A stretch of 64,000 bases of DNA from Actinomycetes bacterium. GTDB lineage: Bacteria; Actinomycetota; Acidimicrobiia; Acidimicrobiales; Bog-793. The translations under genes and the position numbers were made by a program. The stretch lies in the NCBI GenBank assembly GCA_021798985.1, contig JAJZBI010000015.1, positions 1 to 64,000 of the forward strand. The letters are read 5' to 3'. Numbering within the stretch: the first letter of the stretch is position 1; each line of letters starts with the position of its first letter. A model generated the notes under the pieces. That model did no database searches. It was given only the letters and a program-made list of their open reading frames with translations, and had not been told where the DNA came from. Positions 8,642-16,704 of this stretch are shown one piece after another.

Positions 8642-10069
8642 TCACTCCCCATTGCGCACCCGTACGAGGAGCTCGGTCACCTGCTCGTAGACCTGACGGC
8701 GCTCTTTCATGAGCTTGGCGATTTTCTCGACGGCGTGGATCACCGTCGTGTGGTCGCGCCCACCGAACTCGCGAGCGATGGCCGGGTAGGAGAAGTCCGT
8801 GAGCTCGCGGAAGACGTACATGCCGATCTGGCGGGCCATGACGAGCGGTCGCCGCCGGCTCGGCCCACAGAGCTCGTCCACCCCGAAGCCGAAATGATCC
8901 GCGGTGGCCCTCAGGATCTGCTGGGCAGTGATGCGGCGGGGCTGGCGGCCGGCGACGAGATCGGCGAGGACGGTTTCCGCGAGCTCACGGGTGAGCGGCT
9001 GGCGCGTCAAGCTGGCGTAGGCGGTCACCCGGATCAGCGCCCCTTCGAGCTCGCGGATGTTGTCCTTGATGTTCGAGGCGATGAACTCGAGCACTTCATC
9101 ACCGACAAAGGTCTGCTCGTGCGCCGCCTTGGTCCGCAAGATGGCGATGCGGGTCTCAAGCTCGGGCGGCTGGATGTCGGCGATCAGTCCGGAGAGGAAA
9201 CGACTGCGCAGCCGGCTCTCCAAGGTCGCGATCGACCCAGGCGGACGATCGGAGGTCAAGACGAGCTGCTTGGAGGCCTCGTGCAGGCTGTTGAAGGTGT
9301 GGAAGAACTCCTCTTGGAGCGACTCTTTGCCCTCGATGAACTGGATGTCATCGATGAGCAGGACATCGCACTCCCGATAGCGCCGCTTGAAGGCGCCGGT
9401 TGCGTTCGTCCGGATCGCCTCGACGAACTCGTTCATGAACGTTTCGGTCGACACATATCGCACGTGCAGCCGAGGGAAGTTCTCGGTGACGTAGTTCCTG
9501 ATGGACTGCAGCAGATGCGTCTTTCCAAGGCCGACGGCACCGATGATGAACAGCGGGTTGTAGGCGCGTGCGGGGGACTCGGCGACCGAGAGTGCCGCAG
9601 CGTGCGCGAAGCGGTTCGACGGACCGATGACGAAGTCCTCGAAGGTGTGGCGGGAGCTGGTCCGTGGGCCGGTATCGCTCCCGAGGCGCTCCTCATTGAG
9701 CGCGAGGTCACCGACGACGTCGCCCGGGACCGGACGCGGTGGGACCGGGGCCCGTGTGGCCGGAGCCGGCAGGGGATCGTCTTCCAGCGCGCCCGCGCGC
9801 TCGTCGGCGCGGTCGCTCTCGGTCGCCACCACGTCGAAGCGAATCGGGAGCTCTGTCCCCAGCGCTTCAGCGACCGCGTCACGCAGCAGTCCCGCGAACC
9901 GGCTCTCGAGGCGTTCGCGGACGAGCACGTTCGGCACGGCGAGCACAAGGGTGCCGTTCACGACGGCCATGGGCTCTACCTGGGCGAACCACGTCATCCA
10001 GGCAGCATCCGATACCTGGGAACGGATCGCCGAAGCGCAGCTATCCCACAGTTGCTGGGCGTCGGTCAA
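8642..10069 (-). CDS. dnaA: chromosomal replication initiator DnaA
   Basis: DnaA binds origin boxes and opens oriC. Domain I begins [23 protein letters not shown]. The AAA+ core has [11 protein letters not shown] (Walker A), [14 protein letters not shown] (Walker B) and sensor motifs. Domain IV ends with [15 protein letters not shown], the DNA-binding signature. I chose TTG at 10069 because GGAGGG lies nine bases upstream and domain I starts at once, giving 475 residues. An ATG at 10153 in the same frame is the alternative (503 residues), but the extra residues have no domain I similarity and are encoded by a DnaA-box-like inverted repeat that fits a regulatory leader better. Confidence 0.95.
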   Translation of the reverse strand: MTDAQQLWDSCASAIRSQVSDAAWMTWFAQVEPMAVVNGTLVLAVPNVLVRERLESRFAGLLRDAVAEALGTELPIRFDVVATESDRADERAGALEDDPLPAPATRAPVPPRPVPGDVVGDLALNEERLGSDTGPRTSSRHTFEDFVIGPSNRFAHAAALSVAESPARAYNPLFIIGAVGLGKTHLLQSIRNYVTENFPRLHVRYVSTETFMNEFVEAIRTNATGAFKRRYRECDVLLIDDIQFIEGKESLQEEFFHTFNSLHEASKQLVLTSDRPPGSIATLESRLRSRFLSGLIADIQPPELETRIAILRTKAAHEQTFVGDEVLEFIASNIKDNIRELEGALIRVTAYASLTRQPLTRELAETVLADLVAGRQPRRITAQQILRATADHFGFGVDELCGPSRRRPLVMARQIGMYVFRELTDFSYPAIAREFGGRDHTTVIHAVEKIAKLMKERRQVYEQVTELLVRVRNGE

Positions 10070-10094
10070 CAGCTCGTGCCCTCCGGTCAGGAAG

Positions 10095-10124
10095 TTCTCC
10101 ACAGGAGGGTCCACATCTGTGGAC
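10095..10124. promoter_or_regulatory. DnaA-box-like cluster before dnaA
   Basis: TTCTCCACA at 10095-10103 is followed by the perfect inverted repeat GTCCACA-TC-TGTGGAC at 10109-10124. These match the TTGTCCACA core in both orientations. If dnaA starts at TTG 10069, they lie in its leader, where DnaA could repress its own gene. Inferred from sequence only. Confidence 0.5.
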
Positions 10125-10257
10125 GGTGGGGTCGCCCCTTTGGAGGTCGTCATCCTACAACGGTCCTCGACCCCGTCGCCGGTCCGATGGCCGAGGACTC
10201 TCTCCTCCCCCACGCGTGGGATTGCTAGCATCGAGGGTCATTTGTTGAAGGGGCGAG

Positions 10258-10392
10258 ATGAAGCGCACTTACCAGCCGAACAACCGCAAGCGGGCGAAGC
10301 GTCACGGGTTTCGCCACCGCATGGCCACTCGCGCCGGGCGCGCCGTGCTGAAGGCCCGGCGTCGCCGCGGGCGGGCTCGCCTCTCAGCCTGA
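10258..10392 (+). CDS. rpmH: 50S ribosomal protein L34
   Basis: A 44-residue, very basic protein, [20 protein letters not shown] and onward, which is the highly conserved L34 sequence. It is a structural component of the large ribosomal subunit. A GAAGGGGCGAG ribosome binding region precedes the ATG. It opens the plus-strand run and is divergent from dnaA, the classic origin arrangement. rnpA follows after 4 bases. Confidence 0.98.
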   Translation: MKRTYQPNNRKRAKRHGFRHRMATRAGRAVLKARRRRGRARLSA

Positions 10393-10396
10393 CCTG

Positions 10397-10741
10397 GTGG
10401 CCGGCCGCCCGCCAGCGGTGCGCGGTCGGGAGGCGTTCCGCCAGTTGCTCAGGAGCCGCCGCCGGGCGAGAAGTGGCCCGGTCACGGTACACTTCGTGCC
10501 GGCTGACGAGGCCGGCAGCGAGGTGCAGGTGGCCTATGCCGTCGGTCGCAACGTGGGTACCGCCGTGGCGCGCAATCGATGGCGGCGACGGCTCCGAGTG
10601 GTCGCGTCCGAGCTGAGCGGACAGGTGCAGCCGGGCAGGTACCTGATCGGGCTTGCGCCCGATGTCGGACGGCTCACCTTCGACGAGCTGAGAGAGCGAG
10701 TAGGCGACACCATGCGCAGGGCGAGCGGAGCACGGCAATGA
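10397..10741 (+). CDS. rnpA: ribonuclease P protein component
   Basis: The protein subunit of RNase P, which helps the catalytic RNA trim tRNA 5' ends. 114 residues with the family RNR motif region [15 protein letters not shown] at about 53-67. It starts with GTG four bases after rpmH, and its stop codon overlaps the ATG of yidD (ATGA). The rpmH-rnpA-yidD-yidC order is almost universal and confirms the call. Confidence 0.96.
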   Translation: MAGRPPAVRGREAFRQLLRSRRRARSGPVTVHFVPADEAGSEVQVAYAVGRNVGTAVARNRWRRRLRVVASELSGQVQPGRYLIGLAPDVGRLTFDELRERVGDTMRRASGARQ

Positions 10742-10968
10742 GCATCGCCACCCGCGCCGCGCGCCGCGCCGTGCTCACGGCGATCCACATCTACCAGGGA
10801 GTCCGCAGCGGGCGGCCCTCGCCGTGCCGCTTCGTTCCCTCCTGTTCCGCGTACGCCGCCGAGGCGGTCGAGACCCACGGCGTGCTGCGTGGTGGATGGC
10901 TCGCACTGCGTCGCCTTGGACGCTGCCGCCCCATGGGCGGCCGCGGCTTTGACCCCGTCCCGAGCTGA
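10738..10968 (+). CDS. yidD: membrane protein insertion efficiency factor YidD
   Basis: A 76-residue protein with the family pattern [19 protein letters not shown] followed by [15 protein letters not shown], including the three conserved cysteines and the C-terminal GxDPVP motif. YidD assists YidC-dependent membrane insertion, probably at the membrane face through an N-terminal amphipathic helix (IHIYQ segment). It overlaps the end of rnpA by four bases and is followed by yidC 8 bases on. Confidence 0.95.
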   Translation: MSIATRAARRAVLTAIHIYQGVRSGRPSPCRFVPSCSAYAAEAVETHGVLRGGWLALRRLGRCRPMGGRGFDPVPS

Positions 10969-10976
10969 GGTCCCTG

Positions 10977-12089
10977 ATGCTGCTTGCCTCGACGATCGGC
11001 CAGATCGCCCATCCCTTCTACGTCGCCTTCGCCTGGCTGCTGGCGCTCTACTACAGCTGGGTCCCCAACTACATCTTCGCCATCGCCCTACTCACCATCA
11101 CCGTGATGGTGGTCGTCTTCCCCATCACCCAGCGCGGCACCCGATCGATGATGCGGATGCAGCTGCTCGCTCCGGAGATGAAGAAGCTCCAGGCGCGCTA
11201 CAAGGCACAGCCGGGCGCGACGACCCAGGAGAAAGCAGCGTCTCGCCAGCAACTGAACGAAGAGATGATGGCGCTGTACAAAGAGCATGGCGTCAGCCCG
11301 ACGGGCGGCTGCCTGCCGATGTTCCTGCAGTTCCCGATCTTCCTGATCCTCTACGGGACGATCGAGGGCCTGGTCCATCTGACCAAGACCGGCGCGCCGC
11401 AGCCCCTCTACATCGGGCACAGCACCCGGCTGTACCACGACGTCATCGCCGGCCACGGCAAGCTCATGTCCTTTGGCCTCAACCTGGCCGACTCGGCGTT
11501 GACGCACGGCATCACCGTTGGCGTCCGGATTGCGCTGGTCGGACTGATTCTGGTCGCCATCGTGCTGCAGTACGTGCAGATGAAGCAGGCGAGCGGCCGG
11601 AATCCCGCCGCGGCGCAGGCGAACCCGCAGATGCAGCAGATGCAGAAGATCTTCCCGATCGTCTTCGCCATCATCTACATCCGCATCTCTGCTGGCGTGA
11701 ACGTGTACTTCATCGTGTCGAGCCTCTTCCGAATCGCCCAGCAGGAGTACATGTACCGCCACGACCCCCAGATCACCGAGTCGCTCGCCAAGCTGCGCAG
11801 CCGCCAGAAAGCCGAGGACCCCAAGGTGCTGGAGGCCAAGGCGCGCCTCGCTGCGGCCGAGAAGCCGAAGGGATTCCGCGCGCGCCTCGCTGCGGCCGTC
11901 GGCATCGACCCTGCTGAGCTGGAAAAGCGCGGTGCCGCGCGCAAGCCCGAGGGGGAGGGCAAACCTCCGTCCCCTCGGCCGAAGACTCCTCCGACAAAGT
12001 CCCAGTCCGCCAAGCCGGTTGCGGCGACGGGAGCACCACGCCCGCAGCAGCAGCGCGCCCAGGGCAAGCGGCAGAGAAGGCCGCGCTGA
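10977..12089 (+). CDS. yidC: membrane protein insertase YidC
   Basis: The Oxa1/YidC/Alb3 insertase places proteins in the cytoplasmic membrane, alone or with SecYEG. 370 residues, without the large periplasmic domain of Gram-negative YidC. The first membrane segment is around residues 9-25 and the second at 33-50. The conserved loop GGCLPMFLQFPIFLILYG lies near 107-124, and further segments follow at about 180-200 and 225-250. The C-terminal tail (about 270-370) is long, basic and Pro/Lys-rich, suited to ribosome contact. jag starts one base after its stop. Confidence 0.96.
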   Translation: MLLASTIGQIAHPFYVAFAWLLALYYSWVPNYIFAIALLTITVMVVVFPITQRGTRSMMRMQLLAPEMKKLQARYKAQPGATTQEKAASRQQLNEEMMALYKEHGVSPTGGCLPMFLQFPIFLILYGTIEGLVHLTKTGAPQPLYIGHSTRLYHDVIAGHGKLMSFGLNLADSALTHGITVGVRIALVGLILVAIVLQYVQMKQASGRNPAAAQANPQMQQMQKIFPIVFAIIYIRISAGVNVYFIVSSLFRIAQQEYMYRHDPQITESLAKLRSRQKAEDPKVLEAKARLAAAEKPKGFRARLAAAVGIDPAELEKRGAARKPEGEGKPPSPRPKTPPTKSQSAKPVAATGAPRPQQQRAQGKRQRRPR

Positions 12090-12090
12090 G

Positions 12091-12999
12091 ATGGAGTGGG
12101 TCGAGACCACCGGCCGGACGGTCGCTGAGGCGCTCGAGTCCGCGCTCGACGAGCTCGGTGTCGACGAGCACGACGCGGAAGTTGTGATCGTCGCGCAGGC
12201 CCGGAGCGGCATCTTGGGGATTGGCCGGAGCGATGCCCGCGTCCGTGCCCGCGTGCGCCCGACGGCTCCACGGCCAAAGCGACCGCAGCGGGGACGCCAC
12301 CGCGACCAAAGCCGCTCGTCGCGTGCCAGCCGGGACGCGACCTCGGCGCCGGCGCCTGTGGAGAGTGTGCCAGGCGCTGCCGATCTGGAGGTCTCCCCGC
12401 CGCTGCCGGCACCGGCAGGCGCTAGTGGTACGCCGCGGCGTCGTCGTGGCGGCAAGGCAAAGAGCGTGGACAAGTCGGCGGATCGCCCGCGTCCCGAAGG
12501 AGAGGAAGCGATGAGTCTGGAACAGCAGGCCGAGACGGTCGGCGCGTTCGTGCGGGGCGTGGTCGAGCGATTCGGCTATGCGGATGCCTCGACGGCCGTG
12601 CGGGTGGAAGAGGACCAGATCGTCGTCGAGGTCGAGGGCGAGAACCTCGGCCTGCTCATCGGCCAGCGAGGTCGCACCCTCGACGCGCTCCAGGAGCTCA
12701 GTCGTACGGTCGTCCAGCGCCGAGGCGACGAGCCGAGCGCGCGCGTCATCGTTGACGTCGCCGGCTTTCGCGCCAAGCGGATCGCCGCCCTAGAGGCCTT
12801 CGTTCGCCGCACCGCTGAGGAGGTCATCGCCACCGGCGAACCTCAAGAGCTCGAGCCGATGTCGGCGGCCGACCGAAAGGTCGTGCACGATACGGTGAAT
12901 GCCATCGCGGGGGTGGAATCCACGTCGGAGGGCACAGATCCCGGCCGCTACGTAGTGCTGCGCCCAGCTGGGACAGCTCGCGAGGCAACGTCCGCCTGA
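12091..12999 (+). CDS. jag: Jag / KhpB-type RNA-binding protein
   Basis: 302 residues with three recognisable parts. The N-terminal Jag_N domain (about 1-50) is MEWVETTGRTVAEALESALDELG with the GILGIGR motif. A charged, low-complexity linker (about 55-140) follows. The C-terminus has a KH domain (LLIGQRGRTLDALQELSR) and an R3H domain (about 230-300). Homologues bind RNA and influence cell elongation and division in Gram-positive bacteria, and always sit next to yidC. The ATG lies one base after the yidC stop, so the pair is coupled. Confidence 0.94.
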   Translation: MEWVETTGRTVAEALESALDELGVDEHDAEVVIVAQARSGILGIGRSDARVRARVRPTAPRPKRPQRGRHRDQSRSSRASRDATSAPAPVESVPGAADLEVSPPLPAPAGASGTPRRRRGGKAKSVDKSADRPRPEGEEAMSLEQQAETVGAFVRGVVERFGYADASTAVRVEEDQIVVEVEGENLGLLIGQRGRTLDALQELSRTVVQRRGDEPSARVIVDVAGFRAKRIAALEAFVRRTAEEVIATGEPQELEPMSAADRKVVHDTVNAIAGVESTSEGTDPGRYVVLRPAGTAREATSA

Positions 13000-13091
13000 G
13001 CTCGACCACACCGCTCCCACCCACCCTGGCTGCCCTCCTCGTCGAGTCACAGCAGATCGGGGCGATCGGCGCGGCACCCCTGGAGACACAC

Positions 13092-13628
13092 GTGGCGCAG
13101 GCCCGTGCCTTCGTCCAGGCGGTGCGCTCGGCAATCGGCACACCGCGTCGGCTGCTCGATCTCGGGAGCGGAGGCGGCATTCCCGGGCTCGTCGCGGCGG
13201 CCGCACTCCCTGAGACGCATTGCACGCTACTCGACGGCCGTGACGAGCGCGCCCGTCTCTTGCTGGCCTATGTCCAGCGACTCGGCTGGGATGACCGCGT
13301 GGACGTGGTCGCGGCGCGGGCCGAGGTGGCGGCCCATGGAGAGCTGAGAGGCCAGTACGACGCCGTGCTCGCGCGCGGATTTGGAGCTCCGGCGGTGACG
13401 GCGGAGTGCGGCGCCCCCTTCTTGCGTCCCGGCGGTGTGCTCGTGGTCTCAGACCCTCCGGAGGGCGCCGGGGGCCGCTGGCCCCTGGAGGGTCTCTCGC
13501 GGCTCGGTCTCGCGCCGTTCCCCCTCCCCCCTCAGGCGTGGGCGCTCTCGGCATTCCAGCTCGTCACCCCGCTTGAGGACCGCTACCCCCGCCGCGTGGG
13601 CGTCCCTGGCAAGCGACCGCTCTTTTGA
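13092..13628 (+). CDS. rsmG: 16S rRNA (guanine-N7) methyltransferase RsmG
   Basis: RsmG methylates G527 of 16S rRNA with S-adenosylmethionine. The Rossmann motif I is LLDLGSGGGIPGLV, followed by acidic D (LLDGRDERA) and the RGFGAP segment. The GTG at 13092 is the only ordinary start codon in frame, but it leaves just 20 residues before motif I. Family-like sequence (AALLVESQQIGAIG) continues upstream to a CTG at 12996 that overlaps the jag stop. The real protein may therefore be about 210 residues with a CTG start. Loss of rsmG gives low-level streptomycin resistance in other bacteria. Confidence 0.9.
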   Translation: MAQARAFVQAVRSAIGTPRRLLDLGSGGGIPGLVAAAALPETHCTLLDGRDERARLLLAYVQRLGWDDRVDVVAARAEVAAHGELRGQYDAVLARGFGAPAVTAECGAPFLRPGGVLVVSDPPEGAGGRWPLEGLSRLGLAPFPLPPQAWALSAFQLVTPLEDRYPRRVGVPGKRPLF

Positions 13629-13634
13629 ATGCCC

Positions 13635-13658
13635 CAGCACCGCCCGCGCAGGGTGCTG
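13635..13658 (+). terminator. stem-loop after rsmG
   Basis: CAGCACC (13635-13641) pairs with GGTGCTG (13652-13658) around a 10-base loop, seven bases past the rsmG stop. There is no T-tract, as is usual for GC-rich actinobacterial terminators. Confidence 0.5.
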
Positions 13659-14550
13659 ATCGGGTGGTGAACCACGGGCCCCGCTCCCTGTCCGCGGTCG
13701 CGGGCGTCGGCAGCGGCGTCGCAACCACCGAGGCACGTCGACGCGCCCGATCGGCTGAAGATGGGCGAGTACCGGAACGACTCCCCGCCCACTGACCGCG
13801 GACGCGCGGGCAACGAGGACCGGTGTCGGCTGCCCAGGGATCACGACGTCCAGTGCCAGCGCCTTGCCGAGAAGGCCAGGGACGGGGCGCCCGCGCCAGG
13901 ATGCTCGATCCTCGTTCGGCCTCTGGTGGCGCTGGCTTGGTCCGCCTCGTTTCCCGTGGCGCTTCCGGGGCCCAACAGGCGGGCCCCCGGGTCCTCTCCG
14001 GTCGGTCGCTGAGCGGCGACCCCGCCAATGGTTGTGCCGGCGGTGGCGGTAGGAGCGGGGCCGCCGTACGGGCTCGGGGGCCGGGTCCGGCGGTCGATAT
14101 CGAGCAGCTTCTCACGCCAGTCTGGTCGCCCTGCGATGGGATCTGTCCGGGCGGTGTTCCCGGGGTCCCGCCATCTGCAGCGCCACACCCAGCGAGGGCG
14201 TCGACGATGAGGGAGCCGGCAGCGCCCGGTCGTGGTGAGGGGATGCATCCCCGTCACGAGTTCGTGCCGGCGTCGCAGGGCGAGCGAGCGCGTGCGCTGG
14301 ATGCTGGACGGCTCAGCCGAGCCTCTGGTTCGCCTGTTTGGCGACCCGGCGAGACCAGGTACTGGGACTGACCGCCTTGCGGCCGCGCCGCGACGGGCGT
14401 GGCGATGGCCCAGCCAGCAGGAGCCGGGCGTCCTGGTGGTGCTCGCTCTGGACGGAGCTGGGATCTCGTGCGGTAGCTGGGCAGTCTTTCCATCCGATGC
14501 CGGATGCTGCGGTGGGCTGGGGACTCCGGGGCCGTGAATCGGCCCCACTC

Positions 14551-14564
14551 GTTCCACGTGGAAC
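14551..14564. promoter_or_regulatory. parS: parS site 1
   Basis: GTTCCACGTGGAAC is a perfect 14-base palindrome and differs from the GTTTCACGTGAAAC core of the general parS consensus by one symmetric change. It lies about 240 bases before parA. ParB would load here and spread. Confidence 0.88.
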
Positions 14565-14606
14565 GGGGGGGCGAACCGTTGGCGACGGCGGATCGCACGA
14601 CGGGCC

Positions 14607-14622
14607 GGTTCCACGTGGAACC
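14607..14622. promoter_or_regulatory. parS: parS site 2
   Basis: GGTTCCACGTGGAACC is a perfect 16-base palindrome with the same core as site 1, 57 bases from core to core. Both copies share the T-to-C/A-to-G variation, so the local ParB probably prefers this version. Confidence 0.88.
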
Positions 14623-14799
14623 GCACGGCAATGCGCGCTCCTCGGCTGGTGCGCCGGCGTCCAGAATGCTGCAGCCGGGGGCAAGAAGTAGCGCCAGGTA
14701 GCGGGCTATGCTCAGCCGCTGCGCCACCCTTCCTCTCCAGGTTGCTGGTTGGCGCGCGGCGGGTGGCGAGGGGAGTGGCGTGCGCACCGAGTGGGAACG

Positions 14800-15642
14800 A
14801 TGAACGGCGCAGGCGACGCCGTCGCAATGGACGCCGAGTATCTGGGCAAGACCGTTGCACCGGCGGTCGGCCGTGGCCTCCCCCGCGTCTTCGCAGTTGC
14901 GAACCAAAAGGGCGGCGTCGGCAAGACCACCACCACGGTCAACCTTGGTGCGGCGCTCGCCGACCTCGGCCATCGGGTCCTGGTCGTGGATCTCGACCCG
15001 CAGGGGAATGCGACCACCGGCCTCGGTATCGACGCCCGCAATTTCGACGCCTCCGTCTATGACGTGCTGCTCCACGACGTCGCGCTGGAGGACTGCATCG
15101 AGCCCACCACGATCAAGAACCTGTTCGTCGCTCCGGCGACGATCGATCTGGCAGGCGCCGAAATCGAGCTGGTCCCGGCGTTTAGCCGGGAGTTGCGCTT
15201 GCGGCGGGCGATCGACGCCATCCGGGACGACTTCGCCTACGTCTTGATCGATTGCCCACCCTCGCTCGGCCTGATCACGGTGAACGGGTTGGCAGCGGCG
15301 GGGGAGGTGCTCGTTCCGATCCAGTGCGAGTACTACGCCCTGGAAGGTCTGGGCCAGCTTCTCCGCAACGTCGAGCTGGTCCGAAGCAACCTCAACACGG
15401 AGCTCGTGGTCACGACGATCGTGCTCACGATGTACGACGCTCGCACCAACCTGGCCGAGCAGGTGGTCTCCGAGGTCCGACAGCATTTCGGGCCGGCCGT
15501 GTGCCAGACGATCATCCCGCGCTCAGTGCGGATCTCGGAGGCGCCGTCGTTCGGTGAGCCGGTGACGGTGCACGATCCCTCGTCGCGCGGCGCCATCGCC
15601 TACCGCTCGCTTGCCAAGGAGGTCGCGAGTGCCTCGGCGTAG
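14800..15642 (+). CDS. parA: chromosome partitioning ATPase ParA (Soj)
   Basis: A deviant Walker-type ATPase that moves ParB-bound origins. About 280 residues from the ATG at 14800; in-frame GTGs upstream (14749, 14791) and ATG 14827 are alternatives. The P-loop KGGVGKTTTTVNLG has the signature lysine, then VVDLDPQGNATTGLG (switch I) and VLIDCPPSLG (Walker B) follow. It sits directly downstream of two parS sites and overlaps parB by 14 bases, giving a translationally coupled pair. Confidence 0.96.
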   Translation: MNGAGDAVAMDAEYLGKTVAPAVGRGLPRVFAVANQKGGVGKTTTTVNLGAALADLGHRVLVVDLDPQGNATTGLGIDARNFDASVYDVLLHDVALEDCIEPTTIKNLFVAPATIDLAGAEIELVPAFSRELRLRRAIDAIRDDFAYVLIDCPPSLGLITVNGLAAAGEVLVPIQCEYYALEGLGQLLRNVELVRSNLNTELVVTTIVLTMYDARTNLAEQVVSEVRQHFGPAVCQTIIPRSVRISEAPSFGEPVTVHDPSSRGAIAYRSLAKEVASASA

Positions 15643-16591
15643 CGGTCTTGGCCGGGGCCTCGGTGCCCTGATCCCGACCGAGATCAGTACGACAGCCTCG
15701 AACCTTCGGGAGATCCCGCTGTCTCGGGTGCGACCGAACCAGTTCCAGCCGCGCAAACAGTTCTCTGAGGAGGCGCTGGCCTCACTCGTGGATTCGATCC
15801 GTGCGGTCGGTGTGCTCCAGCCGGTGCTGGTTCGCGAGCACGAGGACGGAGAGTTCGAGCTCATTGCCGGCGAGCGGCGCTGCAGAGCGGCGCGCCGCGC
15901 CGGGTTGCAGACCATCCCCGCGTTGGTGCAAAGCGTCAGCGACGCCGTGAGTCTCGAGCAGGCCCTGATCGAGAACATCCAGCGGGAGCAGCTCAACCCG
16001 CTCGATGAAGCCGCTGCATACCAGCAGCTCATCGAGGAGTTTTCGCTCACCCACGAGGAGGTGGCTCGCCGCGTCGGTCGTAGCCGCGCTTCGATCAGCA
16101 ACGCGCTCCGGCTCTTCCAGTTGCCCCCGACGGTGCAGCGCCTCGTCCGCGATGAGCGGCTGAGCGCTGGCCACGCCCGAGCGCTCCTTGGTACCCCGGA
16201 TCGGGAGCTGCAAGAAGCCCTCGCGAACGAGGTTGTCGCGACCGGCCTCTCGGTGCGTGCCGTCGAGGAGCGGGTGCGCACCGCCGTGCGGGGGGACTCG
16301 GTGGACGACGTCGAAGCGCTCGAGGTACCAGCGCTCTCCGGGGATGGGGCGGGCCAGGGGAGTGCGCGCGCGCCGCTCGTGGCCACCGGCGATCCGGGCG
16401 GTGGTTTTGCCGCTCCTCCCACCCTCCGTCCACCCGGTGTCCTCGAGCTCGAGCAACTGCTCGCAGATCATCTCGACACCCGGGTGCGCGTCGAGATGGG
16501 GGCGAAGCACGGGCGCGTCGTCGTGGAATTCGCCACGCTGGAGGACCTCGAGCGCATCTATCGGGTCATGATCGCCGGCCGGCCGAGTTAG
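15629..16591 (+). CDS. parB: chromosome partitioning protein ParB (Spo0J)
   Basis: The parS-binding CTPase clamp, 320 residues. The N-terminus RRSGLGRGLGALIP is the ParA-stimulating box. The CTP-binding domain has FQPRKQF and the Arg patch AGERRCRAARRAG. The helix-turn-helix for parS is LTHEEVARRVGRSRASISNAL, and a C-terminal dimerisation domain follows. I start at GTG 15629, because AAGGAGG lies eight bases upstream inside the end of parA; the frame is open slightly further to 15611. Confidence 0.96.
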   Translation: MPRRSGLGRGLGALIPTEISTTASNLREIPLSRVRPNQFQPRKQFSEEALASLVDSIRAVGVLQPVLVREHEDGEFELIAGERRCRAARRAGLQTIPALVQSVSDAVSLEQALIENIQREQLNPLDEAAAYQQLIEEFSLTHEEVARRVGRSRASISNALRLFQLPPTVQRLVRDERLSAGHARALLGTPDRELQEALANEVVATGLSVRAVEERVRTAVRGDSVDDVEALEVPALSGDGAGQGSARAPLVATGDPGGGFAAPPTLRPPGVLELEQLLADHLDTRVRVEMGAKHGRVVVEFATLEDLERIYRVMIAGRPS

Positions 16592-16645
16592 CAGCTCCTC
16601 GACGTGCAGTGGAGCTTGAGCCGGGAGTTCAAGCACAGGTGAAGG

Positions 16646-16680
16646 ATGATCCACAACCTCGTGCACAGGTTGTGGATCAT
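16646..16680. repeat. perfect 14-bp inverted repeat between parB and the amidase-like gene
   Basis: ATGATCCACAACCT (16646-16659) and AGGTTGTGGATCAT (16667-16680) are exact complements around a 7-base loop. The place between converging genes fits a bidirectional terminator, but there is no T-tract. Each arm contains TGATCCACA, one base away from the DnaA box TTATCCACA, so a protein-binding role is also possible. Confidence 0.65.
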
Positions 16681-16704
16681 TCGGCCCACGTCCTGTGCGA
16701 TTCC

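Larger units (their letters stand above)
13659..14799. other. 1.1-kb gene-free region before parA, contains parS
   Basis: No open frame on either strand has a recognisable domain; the long ones are Arg/Pro/Ser-rich shadows. The only clear elements are the two parS palindromes at 14551 and 14607. A TATGCT at 14710-14715 could serve as -10 box for parA. The size and lack of genes fit a segregation (centromere) region. I see no DnaA-box cluster here. Confidence 0.6.

Noticed and set aside
11088-12473. 461-residue minus-strand frame opposite yidC and jag
   Set aside because: Shadow of two well-supported genes; low-complexity Arg/Leu/His sequence.
13841-14860. Long minus-strand frame across the parS region
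   Set aside because: Covers palindromic parS sites and lacks any domain or start signal.
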